Shown here: in pieces, positions 21,853 through 34,497 of the stretch
Position numbering within the stretch: position 1 is the first letter of the stretch
Layout of the letters: every line of letters begins with the position of its first letter
From: Rhodoferax_B sp049316285
Lineage (GTDB): Bacteria > Pseudomonadota > Gammaproteobacteria > Burkholderiales > Burkholderiaceae_C
Assembly (NCBI RefSeq): GCF_049316285.1
Contig: NZ_JBMOXA010000009.1
Coordinates: 62,001 to 126,000 of the forward strand
Direction of reading: 5' to 3'
Length of the DNA stretch: 64,000 nucleotides
Notes under the pieces: generated by a model
The model's database searches: none
The model's input: the letters and a program-made list of their open reading frames with translations, nothing else
What the model was told of the DNA's origin: nothing
Program-made: the position numbers and the translations under genes

Positions 21853-23481
21853 TTAATCCGGCAGCGTGAGGTAGCTCTCGGCCAGCGCCAGGAAATCGGC
21901 CAGTTGCGGGTCGCAGCCGTTCTCTTCTTGCAAGATGTCGGCCACCGTGGGCGCCAAAGATGCGGCCAACTTGGCATCCAGAAACAACACACGTGCGCGG
22001 CGCGCCAACACGTCTTCCACCGTGCGGGCGTACTCAAAACGTGCCGCAAAACGCACCATGGCTTCGGTCAGGCCATGGCCCAATACCCGGTCGGCGCCCG
22101 GCATGGCCAGGACACTGGCGCCTTCGGTGCCGTACATGTGTAGACCCGGCGCAGAGTGGATACCCAGGGGCAGCGGCTGGCCGTCACCTTCGCCTATGGT
22201 GTTGGTTTTGGGCGCTCCCACCAGCGGCAGTTGCACCGTGCGGCAAGGGCCTGCATTGCGCAGCAGTTGTGCCTCTTCACACTTGGCCAACACATCTTCG
22301 GCCATGGCGCGGTAGGTGGTCCATTTGCCACCGGTCACGGTCACCAGGCCGGTCTTGCTGACCAGCACGGTGTGTTCGCGGCTCAGGCCCTTGGTGTTCT
22401 CGCCTTCGTCGTCCTGCGGTTTGACCAGCGGGCGCAGGCCGACCCAGACACTCTTCACGTCGGCACGTGTGGGCGCTTTGCGCAGGTAACGCGCCGACTC
22501 GCCCAGAATGAAATCAACCTCGGCCTTGAACGGGCGCGGTTCGCGCTGCAGATCGTGGCGTGGTGTGTCGGTGGTGCCCAGAATCGTTTTACCGAGCCAT
22601 GGCACGGCAAACAGCACGCGGCCGTCTTGTGTTTTGGGCACCAACAGCGCGTGGTCGGTGGGCAGGAATTCACGGTCCACCACCACGTGTACACCCTGGC
22701 TGGGCGCCACCATGGGTTTGACCACACGGCCCAGGGCCTCGCCATCTTTGCGGCGGAATTCGTCGACCCACACACCCGCTGCGTTGACCACACAGCGTGC
22801 ACGCAACTGGTAGGCCTGGCCGGTTTCACGGTCTTCGCAGGCCACGCCGACCACCTTGCCGTTTTCATGCAGCAACTCGGTGGCGGCGCAATAGTTGACC
22901 AACAGAGCGCCGTGGGCGGCGGCGGTGCGCGCCAGGGCCAGGGCCAGGCGCGCGTCGTCAAACTGGCCGTCCCAGTATTTCACGCCGCCCTTCAGATGAT
23001 CTGGTTGGACGGTTGGCAGGTATTGCAGGGTCTGGCCGCGGCCCAGCAACTCGGTGGCGCCAAGGCCGGCCTTGCCCGCCAGCGCGTCGTAGACCTTCAG
23101 GCCAACACCGTAAAAAGGGGTCTCCCACAGTTTGTAGGAGGGCATGACAAACGGCAGAGGTTGCGCCAGGTGTGGTGCATTGCGCAACAGCGTGGCGCGC
23201 TCATGCAAGGCTTCACGCACCAGGGCGACGTTGCCCTGTGCCAGGTAACGCACACCACCGTGCACCAGCTTGGTCGCACGCGACGAAGTGCCTTTGGCAA
23301 AGTCGTGCGATTCCAGCAGCACCACACTCAAGCCCCGTGAAGCAGCGTCCAGCGCCACGCCCAGGCCGGTGGCGCCGCCGCCTATGATGGCCAGGTCAAA
23401 CACCTGGCTGGTGGACAGCTGCTGCAACCGCTCCATCAGTTCAGATCGGCGGGTGGGTGCGGGCGACAACTCGGAAGGCAT
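21853..23481 (-). CDS. glpD: aerobic glycerol-3-phosphate dehydrogenase
   Basis: A 542-residue FAD-dependent membrane-associated dehydrogenase. The FAD fold DLAIIGGGATGLGVALDAASRG is at residues 28-49; GTSSRATKLVHGGVRYL, PWLGKTILGTTDTP and VTVTGGKWTTYRAMAEDVL are characteristic of GlpD, and the C-terminal helical domain is complete. It oxidises glycerol 3-phosphate to dihydroxyacetone phosphate and feeds electrons to ubiquinone. It is the last gene of the leftward glpSTPQUV unit, 202 bases after glpV, with a strong hairpin in the gap. Its stop codon directly abuts the right end of the MITE-like element. Confidence 0.95.
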   Translation of the reverse strand: MPSELSPAPTRRSELMERLQQLSTSQVFDLAIIGGGATGLGVALDAASRGLSVVLLESHDFAKGTSSRATKLVHGGVRYLAQGNVALVREALHERATLLRNAPHLAQPLPFVMPSYKLWETPFYGVGLKVYDALAGKAGLGATELLGRGQTLQYLPTVQPDHLKGGVKYWDGQFDDARLALALARTAAAHGALLVNYCAATELLHENGKVVGVACEDRETGQAYQLRARCVVNAAGVWVDEFRRKDGEALGRVVKPMVAPSQGVHVVVDREFLPTDHALLVPKTQDGRVLFAVPWLGKTILGTTDTPRHDLQREPRPFKAEVDFILGESARYLRKAPTRADVKSVWVGLRPLVKPQDDEGENTKGLSREHTVLVSKTGLVTVTGGKWTTYRAMAEDVLAKCEEAQLLRNAGPCRTVQLPLVGAPKTNTIGEGDGQPLPLGIHSAPGLHMYGTEGASVLAMPGADRVLGHGLTEAMVRFAARFEYARTVEDVLARRARVLFLDAKLAASLAPTVADILQEENGCDPQLADFLALAESYLTLPD

Positions 23482-23584
23482 ATCAGGCGTGCTTCAGCAG
23501 GTTCTGTTCAAGAGGGCTTCAGACGCGATGCATCAGAAGCAAAAGAGGTGCAAAGCCAAGCTTGGCCAAGCGGGGGGGACATTC

Positions 23585-23621
23585 TCGCGCAGGCCAAGCT
23601 CACGTGTCGTGGCCTGCGCGA
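23585..23621 (-). terminator. stable hairpin between glpV and glpD
   Basis: TCGCGCAGGCCA (23585-23596) and TGGCCTGCGCGA (23610-23621) form a perfect 12-base stem with a 13-base loop; a palindrome GCTTGGCCAAGC lies nearby toward glpD. There is no clear uridine run after the stem, so it is more likely an mRNA stabiliser or partial attenuator that sets glpV expression above glpD than a full terminator. Confidence 0.5.
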
Positions 23622-23683
23622 ATTCACATACACCCGGGTGCGGCATCTTGCGGGCCATGCCACCTCGGGTGCACATCTCAAGG

Positions 23684-25414
23684 TCAGCGCACTTTGCCAT
23701 CCTTCCAGGCCTTGAGCAGCGTGTCGTAGGCGATGGTTTCGCCCTTGGGTTTTTCGTTGGCCAGCTTCTTCCAAGGGGCCGACTTGTCGCTCAGCCACTT
23801 GTTCGGGTCACCCTTGGGGTTGAGCTTGGGTGCACACTTGGCCATGCCCGCGCGTTCCAGCCGCGCCATCACCTGGTCCATTTCGTCGGCCAGGGTGTCC
23901 ATCGCACCTTGTGGGGTCTTCTCACCCGTGACCGCCTGGGCCACGTTCTTCCACCACAGTTGTGCCAGCTTGGGGTAGTCGGGCACGTTGGTGCCGGTAG
24001 GTGTCCAGGCCACACGCGCGGGGCTGCGGTAGAACTCCACCAGGCCGCCGAGCTTGGGCGCCATGTCGGTCATGGCTTTGGACTGGATGTCCGACTCGCG
24101 GATAGGCGTCAGCCCCATGGTGGTTTTCTTCAGGCTGGTGGTTTTGGACGTGACGAACTGCGCATAAAGCCAGGCTGCTGCCGTCTTGTCCGCATCGTGG
24201 GCGGCGAAGAAGGTCCACGAACCCACGTCCTGGTAGCCGTTTTGCATGCCTTGTTTCCAGTACGGACCATTCGGGCCAGGGGCCATGCGCCACTTCGGTG
24301 TGCCATCGGCGTTCACCACCGGCAGGCCGGGCTTCACCATGTCGGCGGTGAAGGCGGTGTACCAGAAGATCTGCTGCGCGATCTGGCCCTGGGCGGGCAC
24401 GGGGCCGGCTTCACCAAAGGTCATGCCGGTGGCTTCCTTGGGCGCGTATTTCTTCATCCAGTCGACGTACTTGGTGAGTGCATAGACTGCGGCCGGCGAG
24501 TTGGTGGCACCGCCGCGCGACACCGAGGCGCCCACAGGCGTGCATTTATCGGCCGCGACACGGATGCCCCACTCATCGACCGGCATGCCGTTGGGAATGC
24601 CCACGTCTGCAGTGCCGGCCATGGACAACCAGGCATCGGTAAAGCGCCAGCCCAGCGACGGGTCTTTCTTGCCGTAATCCATGTGGCCGTAGATCGGCTT
24701 GCCATCGATGTTCTTCACGTCCTCGCTGAAGAACGCGGCGATGTCTTCGTAGGCACTCCAGTTCAGCGGCACGCCCAGGTCGTAGCCGTATTTGGCCTTG
24801 AACTTTTCCTTCAGATCAGGCCGCGCAAACAGGTCGGCACGGAACCAATACAGGTTGGCAAATTGCTGGTCGGGCAATTGGTAGAGCTTGCCATCAGGCG
24901 CGGTGGTGAAACTGGTGCCGATGAAGTCCTTGATGTCCAGCCCGGGGTTGGTCCACTCCTTGCCCTTGCCGCTCATGTAGTCGGTCAAGTTCATGATCTT
25001 GCCGTAGCGGTAGTGTGTGCCGATCAAGTCAGAGTCGCTGATCCAGCCGTCGTAAATCGACTTGCCCGACTGCATCGAGGTCTGCAGCTTTTCGACCACG
25101 TCGCCTTCCTGTATCAGGTCGTGTTTGACGGTGATGCCGGTGATCTCGGTAAACGCCTTGGCCAGTGTCTTGCTCTCATACTCGTGTGTGGTGATGGTTT
25201 CCGACACCACGGAAATCTCTTTCACGCCCTTGGCTTGCAGCTTCTTGGCCGCGTCGATGAACCACTTCATCTCGGCCATCTGTTGGTCCTTGTTCAGCGT
25301 CGACGGCTGGAACTCGCTGTCTATCCATTTCTTCGCCGCCGCTTCATCGGCCCAAGCCGAACCGGCCAACGCATAGGTGGTGGCGATCAGCCACACGGAA
25401 TAACGCAACTTCAT
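23684..25414 (-). CDS. glpV: glycerol ABC transporter periplasmic binding protein
   Basis: A 576-residue precursor with a Sec signal peptide ending near SAWADEAA. It belongs to the large extracellular solute-binding protein family 1, and its length and gene context match GlpV of the rhizobial GlpSTPQV glycerol importer. It carries features such as YQLPDQQFANLYWFRADLF and GEAGPVPAQGQIAQQIFWY. It should bind glycerol in the periplasm and hand it to GlpPQ. The ATG at 25414 has a GGAGA ribosome-binding site; the longer frame lacks one. Encoded after glpU and before glpD on the same strand. Confidence 0.9.
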   Translation of the reverse strand: MKLRYSVWLIATTYALAGSAWADEAAAKKWIDSEFQPSTLNKDQQMAEMKWFIDAAKKLQAKGVKEISVVSETITTHEYESKTLAKAFTEITGITVKHDLIQEGDVVEKLQTSMQSGKSIYDGWISDSDLIGTHYRYGKIMNLTDYMSGKGKEWTNPGLDIKDFIGTSFTTAPDGKLYQLPDQQFANLYWFRADLFARPDLKEKFKAKYGYDLGVPLNWSAYEDIAAFFSEDVKNIDGKPIYGHMDYGKKDPSLGWRFTDAWLSMAGTADVGIPNGMPVDEWGIRVAADKCTPVGASVSRGGATNSPAAVYALTKYVDWMKKYAPKEATGMTFGEAGPVPAQGQIAQQIFWYTAFTADMVKPGLPVVNADGTPKWRMAPGPNGPYWKQGMQNGYQDVGSWTFFAAHDADKTAAAWLYAQFVTSKTTSLKKTTMGLTPIRESDIQSKAMTDMAPKLGGLVEFYRSPARVAWTPTGTNVPDYPKLAQLWWKNVAQAVTGEKTPQGAMDTLADEMDQVMARLERAGMAKCAPKLNPKGDPNKWLSDKSAPWKKLANEKPKGETIAYDTLLKAWKDGKVR

Positions 25415-25513
25415 GACTTGTCTCCTGCACGGTTTATAGACATTCCCTCGCACACAAACCAGGCCCGGCCTCGGGAATGAAAGAAGCCGAATCCTCCGAA
25501 CCCCTCATCCATC

Positions 25514-25822
25514 TCAACCCTTTTTCATCACCAGCGCCAGCAACAGCATCGACGCCACAAAACTGATCCAGATCGACGGCTCGGCCTCGAGGCCAAACCA
25601 CTCGGCAAACTTGCCGCTCAGCCCCACAAAGGCCAAGTTGACGTAAGCCGCCGCCAACAAGCCAATAAACAGCCGATCGCCACGTGTCGTCTCCAACGGC
25701 AAAAACCCGCGCCGCAAGGTGGTGGGCGACTTGATCTCCCACACCGTCATGCCCAGCAACATGAGCACCACACACGCAAAAAACACCGCGACCGGCAAGG
25801 TCCAAGCCATCCACTCAAACAT
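25514..25822 (-). CDS. glpU: small membrane protein of glycerol ABC operon (DUF2160)
   Basis: A 102-residue protein with three hydrophobic segments (about residues 5-27, 48-68 and 80-98) and the DUF2160-type core WEIKSPTTLRRGFLPLETTRGDRLFIGLL. Small DUF2160 proteins are regularly found between glpQ and glpV in GlpSTPQV-type operons and are called GlpU. The role in transport is unknown. It is 146 bases after glpQ, a gap containing a dispersed repeat, and 99 bases before glpV. Confidence 0.85.
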   Translation of the reverse strand: MFEWMAWTLPVAVFFACVVLMLLGMTVWEIKSPTTLRRGFLPLETTRGDRLFIGLLAAAYVNLAFVGLSGKFAEWFGLEAEPSIWISFVASMLLLALVMKKG

Positions 25823-25884
25823 GACTACTCCTCAGACACAAACCAACAACACAGACGCCCCTGCCTTCACCACGGGGCACCGCA

Positions 25885-25966
25885 GAACTGGCTCCGCCAG
25901 GCTGCAGGTGCCGCCCCCTGCAAGGGGGTTGACGCAGCGACACGCAGTGCGCGAAGACTGGGGGTG
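25885..25966. repeat. structured intergenic repeat between glpQ and glpU
   Basis: Contains CTGGCTCCGCCAG and CCCCCTGCAAGGGGG hairpins followed by GACGCAGCGACACGCAGTG and GCGAAGACTGGGGGT. From memory this combination recurs in intergenic regions of Comamonadaceae genomes. It interrupts an otherwise compact operon and may attenuate or process the transcript between glpQ and glpU. Confidence 0.5.
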
Positions 25967-25968
25967 TT

Positions 25969-26773
25969 TCACACCCTCCCCATCGCAAAGCCCTTGGCGA
26001 TGTAGTTGCGTACGAACCAAATGACAATCGCCCCGGGCACAATCGTCAAACACCCTGCCGCCGCCAGCGTCGCCCAGTCCATGCCCGAGGCCGACACCGT
26101 GCGCGTCATCGTCGCCACAATCGGCTTGGCGTTCACACTCGTCAAGGTGCGCGCCAGCAGCAGCTCCACCCAACTGAACATGAAGCAAAAGAAGGCCGCG
26201 ACGCCCACGCCGGCCTTGATCAGCGGCAGGAAAATGGTGAGAAAAAAGCGCGGAAAGCTGTAGCCGTCGATGTAGGCCGTCTCGTCGATCTCACGCGGAA
26301 TACCGCTCATGAAACCTTCCAGAATCCACACCGCCAGAGGCACGTTGAACAGCAGGTGCGCCAGTGCCACGGCCAGATGGGTGTCCATCAAACCGACGGT
26401 GGTGTAGAGCTGAAAAAACGGCAGCAAAAACACGGCCGGCGGCGTCATGCGGTTGGTCAGCAGCCAGAAGAAAACGTGTTTGTCGCCCAGGAAGCTGAAG
26501 CGCGAAAACGCATAGGCCGCGGGCAGTGCCACGGTGAGCGAGATCACGGTGTTCATGCCCACGTAGATCAGGCTGTTGATGTAGCCGTCGTACCAGGACG
26601 GGTCGGTCAGGATGGTGCGGTAGTTGTCCCAGGTGAAATGCTGCGGCCACAACGAGAAGCTGGCCAGAATTTCGGAGTTGGTCTTGAACGACATGTTGAC
26701 CATCCAGTAGATGGGCAACAGCGCAAAAATCAAATAGGCGATCAGGAAGATCGTGCGCTTCTGAAAACGGGGC

Positions 26774-26781
<8 letters not shown>
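25969..26781 (-). CDS. glpQ: glycerol ABC transporter permease (MalG type)
   Basis: A 270-residue inner-membrane permease with six predicted helices. The MalG-type EAA loop is seen at EGFMSGIPREIDETAYIDGYSFPRFFLTIFLPLIKAG, which docks on the ATPases. The N-terminus FLIAYLIFALLPIYWMVNMSFKTN is typical. The ATG at 26781 overlaps the end of glpP by eight bases. It forms the translocation channel with GlpP for glycerol uptake. Confidence 0.9.
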
Positions 26782-27663
<882 letters not shown>

Positions 27664-27667
<4 letters not shown>

Positions 27668-28742
27668 TGCACAATCTCCTCATTGGCATAAAAGCAGGTG
27701 TGTTCACCCAGCACCTGCAGCCACACGGTGTCGCCCACTTGCAGGCGCTCGGCGTCCTGACTCAGCCGGGCTTTGAGGCGTACATCGGGCGCGCCGCTGA
27801 CCCCAGCCGTCAACATCACATGGGTGCCCACGTCCTGCAGCGTTTGCACCACCATGGGCAGGGCGCCCGGGCCATAAGGCGACACAACCCGCGCGTACTC
27901 TGGCCGCACACCCAGCTTGAGCGGACCCTTGGGCAAGGCACGCGGCAGCGGCAGGCGCGCATCAAAAATCTGCAGCGCATCACCCACCACTTCGGCCGGC
28001 AAGAAGTTCATGCCCGGGGAGCCGATGAAGTGCCCGACAAAAGTGTGGCTGGGCCGCTCGAACAGCGCATCGGCCGAGCCCATTTGCATGGCACGGCCAC
28101 GGCTCATCACCACCACCTGCTGCGCGAAGGTCAGCGCCTCCACCTGGTCGTGTGTGACGTAGATCAGCGTGAGCTTCAACTCGCGGTGGATCTGCTTGAG
28201 CTTGCGCCGCAACTGCCATTTCAGGTGCGGGTCGATCACGGTCAGCGGCTCGTCGAACAACACGGCAGATACATCCGGGCGCACCAATCCGCGCCCCAGG
28301 GATATCTTTTGCTTGGCATCGGCCGCCAGGCCGGCCGCGCGTTGGTTGAGTTGGCCGCTGAGTTCCAGCATCTCGGCAATCGCGCCCACACGCTGCTTGA
28401 TCTGGTCGGCGGGCACACCACGGTTGCGCAGCGGAAAAGCCAGGTTCTCGGCTACGGTCATGGTGTCGTAGATCACCGGAAACTGGAACACCTGGGCGAT
28501 GTTGCGCTCCTGGGGTGTGGCGCGGGTCATGTCTTTACCGTCAAACGTCACCGTGCCGGTGGACGGCACCAACAGGCCCGACATGATGTTGAGCATGGTG
28601 GTTTTTCCACAGCCCGAGGGGCCTAGCAACGCATAGGCGCCACCGTCCTCAAACGTCATCTTCAACGGCAGCAAGGCATAGTCGCTGTCTTGCGTGGGGT
28701 TGGGCCGGTAGGCGTGCGCCAGGTCAAGCTGTATGCGGGCCA

Positions 28743-28743
<1 letters not shown>
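27664..28743 (-). CDS. glpT: glycerol ABC transporter ATP-binding protein
   Basis: A 359-residue MalK-type ATPase. Walker A is GPSGCGKTT, Walker B is VLFDEPLTVIDP, and the switch histidine is present in VTHDQVEA, but the ABC signature is degenerate: where LSGGQ is expected the protein reads LAADA within AAGLAADAKQKISLGRGLV. The C-terminal OB-fold domain is present. The start is the ATG overlapping the glpS stop as TGATG. Paired with GlpS, it supplies the intact Walker A, Walker B and switch-histidine side of one ATP site. Confidence 0.9.
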
Positions 28744-29825
<1,082 letters not shown>

Positions 29826-30011
29826 CCGCGCCTCTTTTTTGTGTGATTTCGGTTATGGTCCGAGTGTTCCGGTTCTTTCGTTTTTGCAAATTATTGTTCG
29901 CATTTAGGGGGCCACTCTTGGTGACAACCCTTAATCATTTTCCTTTCTTTTCGTTTTAGAGTCACCTAGACGACATTACAGTTACAAGCTTTCCCCCACT
30001 TCAGCCCAGCC
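29826..30011. promoter_or_regulatory. divergent glpS/glpR promoter region with TTTTCGTTTT-like motifs
   Basis: AT-rich 186-base gap. Three similar motifs are seen: TTCTTTCGTTTTTG (29873-29886), ATTGTTCGCATTT (29893-29905) and TTTTCGTTTT (29948-29957). GlpR operators in pseudomonads and enterobacteria are palindromes built around TTCG/CGAA half-sites, so these may be repressor half-sites. Exact -35 and -10 boxes are not evident. Confidence 0.5.
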
Positions 30012-30815
30012 GTGAGTCCCAATCCCCGCCAGTTATTGCTTTTGCAAGCCGTCCGTAGCCAGGGTTCGGTGATGCTCGACGACCTCGCCACCACCCTCAA
30101 GGTCACGCTGCAGACCGTGCGCCGCGACGTGCAGCGCCTGGCCGATGAAGGTCTGTTGGCGCGCTTTCACGGCGGCGTGCGGGTACCCAGTTCCACCACC
30201 GAAAACATTGGCCATCAGCAGCGCGAAAGCCTCAACGCCGATGGCAAGGCGCGTATCGCCTGGGCGGTGGCGCAGGAGGTGCCCAACGACTGCTCATTGA
30301 TCCTGAACATAGGCACCACCACCGAGGCGATTGCCAAGGCGCTGCTGCAGCACACCGGGCTGCGCGTCATCACCAACAACCTCAACGTGGCGCTGATCCT
30401 GAGCGCCAACCCGTCGTGCGAAGTGATAGTCGCCGGCGGCGTGCTGCGCGGGCGCGACCGGGGCGTGGTGGGCGAGGCGGCGATTGATTTCATCCGCCAG
30501 TTCAAGGTGGACATTGCGCTCATCGGCATCTCGGGCATCGAGGTCGACGGCTCGCTGCGCGACTACGATTTCCGCGAGGTGAAGGTGACCCAGGCCATCA
30601 TGGCGCATGCACGCGAGGTCTGGCTGGCAGCCGACCACAGCAAGTTCAACCGCCTGGCGATGGCCCAGGTCAGCACACTCTCCAGCATCGACCGCCTGTT
30701 CACCGATGCGCCCGTGCCCGAGCCCTTTCCGGCATTGCTGCGCGACGCGCAGGTGCGCTCCCATGTTGCGGCATCATTGCCAGCAACAACACACTCATCG
30801 AAAAAGAAACCGTGA
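30012..30815 (+). CDS. glpR: glycerol-3-phosphate-responsive repressor, DeoR family
   Basis: A 267-residue DeoR regulator. The winged helix covers VMLDDLATTLKVTLQTVRRDVQRLADEGLLARFHGG (residues 20-55); the sensor domain has NIGTTTEAIAKALL, GVLRGRDRGVVGEAA and ADHSKFNRLA, as in GlpR. The start is a GTG at 30012, which places the helix-turn-helix at the usual position; no upstream ATG is available in frame. Divergent from glpS and 42 bases before glpK, it should repress both units until glycerol 3-phosphate accumulates. Candidate operators lie in the preceding gap. Confidence 0.9.
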   Translation: MSPNPRQLLLLQAVRSQGSVMLDDLATTLKVTLQTVRRDVQRLADEGLLARFHGGVRVPSSTTENIGHQQRESLNADGKARIAWAVAQEVPNDCSLILNIGTTTEAIAKALLQHTGLRVITNNLNVALILSANPSCEVIVAGGVLRGRDRGVVGEAAIDFIRQFKVDIALIGISGIEVDGSLRDYDFREVKVTQAIMAHAREVWLAADHSKFNRLAMAQVSTLSSIDRLFTDAPVPEPFPALLRDAQVRSHVAASLPATTHSSKKKP

Positions 30816-30857
30816 CGTTCCCGCCAGGGACCGCAGCCACTGTTTGAAAGCCTGCTC

Positions 30858-32363
<1,506 letters not shown>

Positions 32364-32407
32364 ACTTTCGACAGAAACGGCTGCGTGGCCTGTCTAAACT
32401 GGGGGGC

Positions 32408-33619
32408 ATGACGAATGCTCTCTGCTCCACGTTTCGGGCCACCTCCACGGTGGCGCTATGTTTGTCACTGCTGGCCTGTGCCACAGGGCAGCCCACGCCG
32501 CCCAGCACCCCACCCACCACGCCTCTCACCCTGCATTTGCGGCTGATTGGCGAAACCTCGCTGCCGCACCGCCTCAACTACCAAGGCACGACGGTGGGCG
32601 GGCTCTCGGCACTGGACTACGACCCGGTCAAGAACCTCTGGTTCGCGCTCAGCGACGACCGCTCCGATCTGCAGCCCGCGCGCTTCTACAGCATGCGCCT
32701 GGCGATCACGGCTGAGGGCATTGCGCCGCCACAACTGGTGGGCGTGACCACACTGCGCCAGGCCGATGGCCAAGCCTTCCCGAGCCGTCGCCAGGAACCC
32801 AATGGTGTGGTGCCCGACCCCGAGGGCCTGCGCTGGCGCGCACAAACCGGCACGCTGTTATGGAGCAGTGAAGGTGATATCCAACACGGCACCGACCCTT
32901 CGGTATGTGAAATGCGGCCCGACGGCACACATCTGCGCTGCTTAGACTTGCCCGCCCATTTGCGCGCCGACCGCACGGGCGCCAGCGGCCCGCGCGACAA
33001 CCTCACGCTGGAAGGCCTGGCCACCACCCCAGACGGCCGTGGCGTCTGGGCCGCGATGGAAAACGCCCTGGTGCAAGACGGCCCCATGCCCACACTCAAC
33101 GCGCCGGGTGGCCCCAGCCGCATCACGCTGTTCGACGTGGGCAGCGGCAAACCCGTGGCGCAGCGCGCCTACGTCACCGACGCCATTCCCGCAGCCCCCG
33201 TGCCGCCGCAAACCTTTGCCGACAATGGCATCAGCGAGATCCTGGCCATCGATGCCTTCCGCTTGCTGGTGCTCGAACGCTCCTTCACGGCCGGCGTGGG
33301 CAACAGCCTGCGCCTGTACCAGGTGGACACACGCGACGGCAGCGACACGCTGCAGCAAGACACCCTGGCGCCCGGCACCTGGCAGCCCATGCGCAAAACC
33401 CTGGTGGCCAATCTGGACGACTTTGTCGCCCTGAATGGCCAGCCGCGCCCCGGCCTGCGCCGCCTGGACAACACCGAGGGCATGGCCTGGGGGCCGCGCA
33501 TCATGGGCAAAAATGGCCGCCCTGGCCCGCGTACACTCGTGTTGATCAGTGACGACAATTTCAACGCGCGTCAAACCACCCAGATCATTGCGTTCGAGTT
33601 TCTTGAGTCTGCTCCATGA
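32408..33619 (+). CDS. esterase-like lipoprotein, phytase-like domain
   Basis: A 403-residue putative lipoprotein (lipobox LLAC near residue 23). The mature part matches the esterase-like activity of phytase family: GGLSALDYDPVKNLWFALSDDRSDLQPARFY, a later PDPEGLRW segment, NLTLEGLATTPDGRGVW, and NGISEILAIDAFRLLVLERSF, consistent with a beta-propeller. It may hydrolyse a phosphoester or a lipid ester in the periplasm; the substrate is unknown. The gene follows glpK by 44 bases and overlaps proC by four, so it may be expressed with the glycerol genes. The ATG at 32408 is chosen to give a proper signal peptide. Confidence 0.82.
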   Translation: MTNALCSTFRATSTVALCLSLLACATGQPTPPSTPPTTPLTLHLRLIGETSLPHRLNYQGTTVGGLSALDYDPVKNLWFALSDDRSDLQPARFYSMRLAITAEGIAPPQLVGVTTLRQADGQAFPSRRQEPNGVVPDPEGLRWRAQTGTLLWSSEGDIQHGTDPSVCEMRPDGTHLRCLDLPAHLRADRTGASGPRDNLTLEGLATTPDGRGVWAAMENALVQDGPMPTLNAPGGPSRITLFDVGSGKPVAQRAYVTDAIPAAPVPPQTFADNGISEILAIDAFRLLVLERSFTAGVGNSLRLYQVDTRDGSDTLQQDTLAPGTWQPMRKTLVANLDDFVALNGQPRPGLRRLDNTEGMAWGPRIMGKNGRPGPRTLVLISDDNFNARQTTQIIAFEFLESAP

Positions 33620-34482
33620 CCTCTACCCCTGCTTCCAACACCACCTCCACCGGCTCCTTTCTGGCCGCCAATGAAAAAATCGCCTTTATCGGCGGTGGCA
33701 ATATGAGCAGCGCCATCATCGGCGGGCTGCTCAAAAGCGGCCTCATGCCCGCACAGGTGCTGGTGGTTGAACCCTGGGACGAAGCCCGCGCGCGTTTGCT
33801 CAAAGACTTTGCCATCAGCGCACAAGCGCAAGCCGATGCCAGCTTGCAAGAAGCCAGTTTGGTGGTCTGGGGCGTGAAGCCACAAACCTTCCATGAAGCC
33901 GCACAGGCCAGCGCCGCACACACCGCCTCGGCCCTGCACTTGAGCGTGGCCGCCGGCATACGCAGCGACAGCATTGCGCGCTGGCTGGGCACCGAGCGTG
34001 TGGTGCGCGCCATGCCCAACACACCCGCACTGATTGGCAAAGGCATGACCGGCCTGTACGCCGGCGGCAAAGTCGATACACAAGACCGCACACGGGTCGA
34101 ACAAGTACTGGCCTCCACCGGCGGCTTGTTGTGGGTGGACGCCGAAGCCAAGCTCGACGCCGTGACCGCCGTCTCGGGCTCCGGCCCGGCCTACGTTTTC
34201 TACTTCATGGAATCCATGGTGCAAGCCGGTGTGGACATGGGTCTCACGCCTGAACAGGCCAAGACCTTGGCCCTGGGAACCTTCACGGGTGCAGCCGAGC
34301 TGGCCAGCCGCTCCAGCGAACCACTGGAAACACTGCGCCAACGCGTCACCTCCAAGGGCGGCACCACCTACGCGGCCATCAGCGCCATGGAGCAGGACGA
34401 GGTGAAGCGCCAGATCGTCAGCGCCGTGCGTGCCGCAGAAAAGCGCGCCGGTGAATTGGGCGACGAGTTCGGCAAACCCTGA
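33616..34482 (+). CDS. proC: pyrroline-5-carboxylate reductase
   Basis: A 288-residue enzyme. The NADPH-binding motif IAFIGGGNMSSAIIGGLL begins near residue 23, VVWGVKPQ and the signature SGSGPAYVFYFMESM follow, and TSKGGTTYAAI closes the active site. It reduces 1-pyrroline-5-carboxylate to proline. The N-terminus is about 18 residues longer than usual and rich in Thr and Ser; a start nearer the Rossmann fold is possible, but the ATGA overlap with the preceding stop supports the annotated one. Confidence 0.95.
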   Translation: MTSTPASNTTSTGSFLAANEKIAFIGGGNMSSAIIGGLLKSGLMPAQVLVVEPWDEARARLLKDFAISAQAQADASLQEASLVVWGVKPQTFHEAAQASAAHTASALHLSVAAGIRSDSIARWLGTERVVRAMPNTPALIGKGMTGLYAGGKVDTQDRTRVEQVLASTGGLLWVDAEAKLDAVTAVSGSGPAYVFYFMESMVQAGVDMGLTPEQAKTLALGTFTGAAELASRSSEPLETLRQRVTSKGGTTYAAISAMEQDEVKRQIVSAVRAAEKRAGELGDEFGKP

Positions 34483-34497
34483 GCGGCTGGCTCTGCA

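Noticed and set aside
21601..22143. A plus-strand frame starting inside the inverted-repeat element.
   Set aside because: It runs out of the element into sequence antisense to glpD and shows no transposase or other domain.
23270..25480. A 736-residue open frame on the plus strand.
   Set aside because: It is antisense to glpV over nearly its whole length, with composition typical of the complement of GC-rich coding DNA and no recognisable domain.
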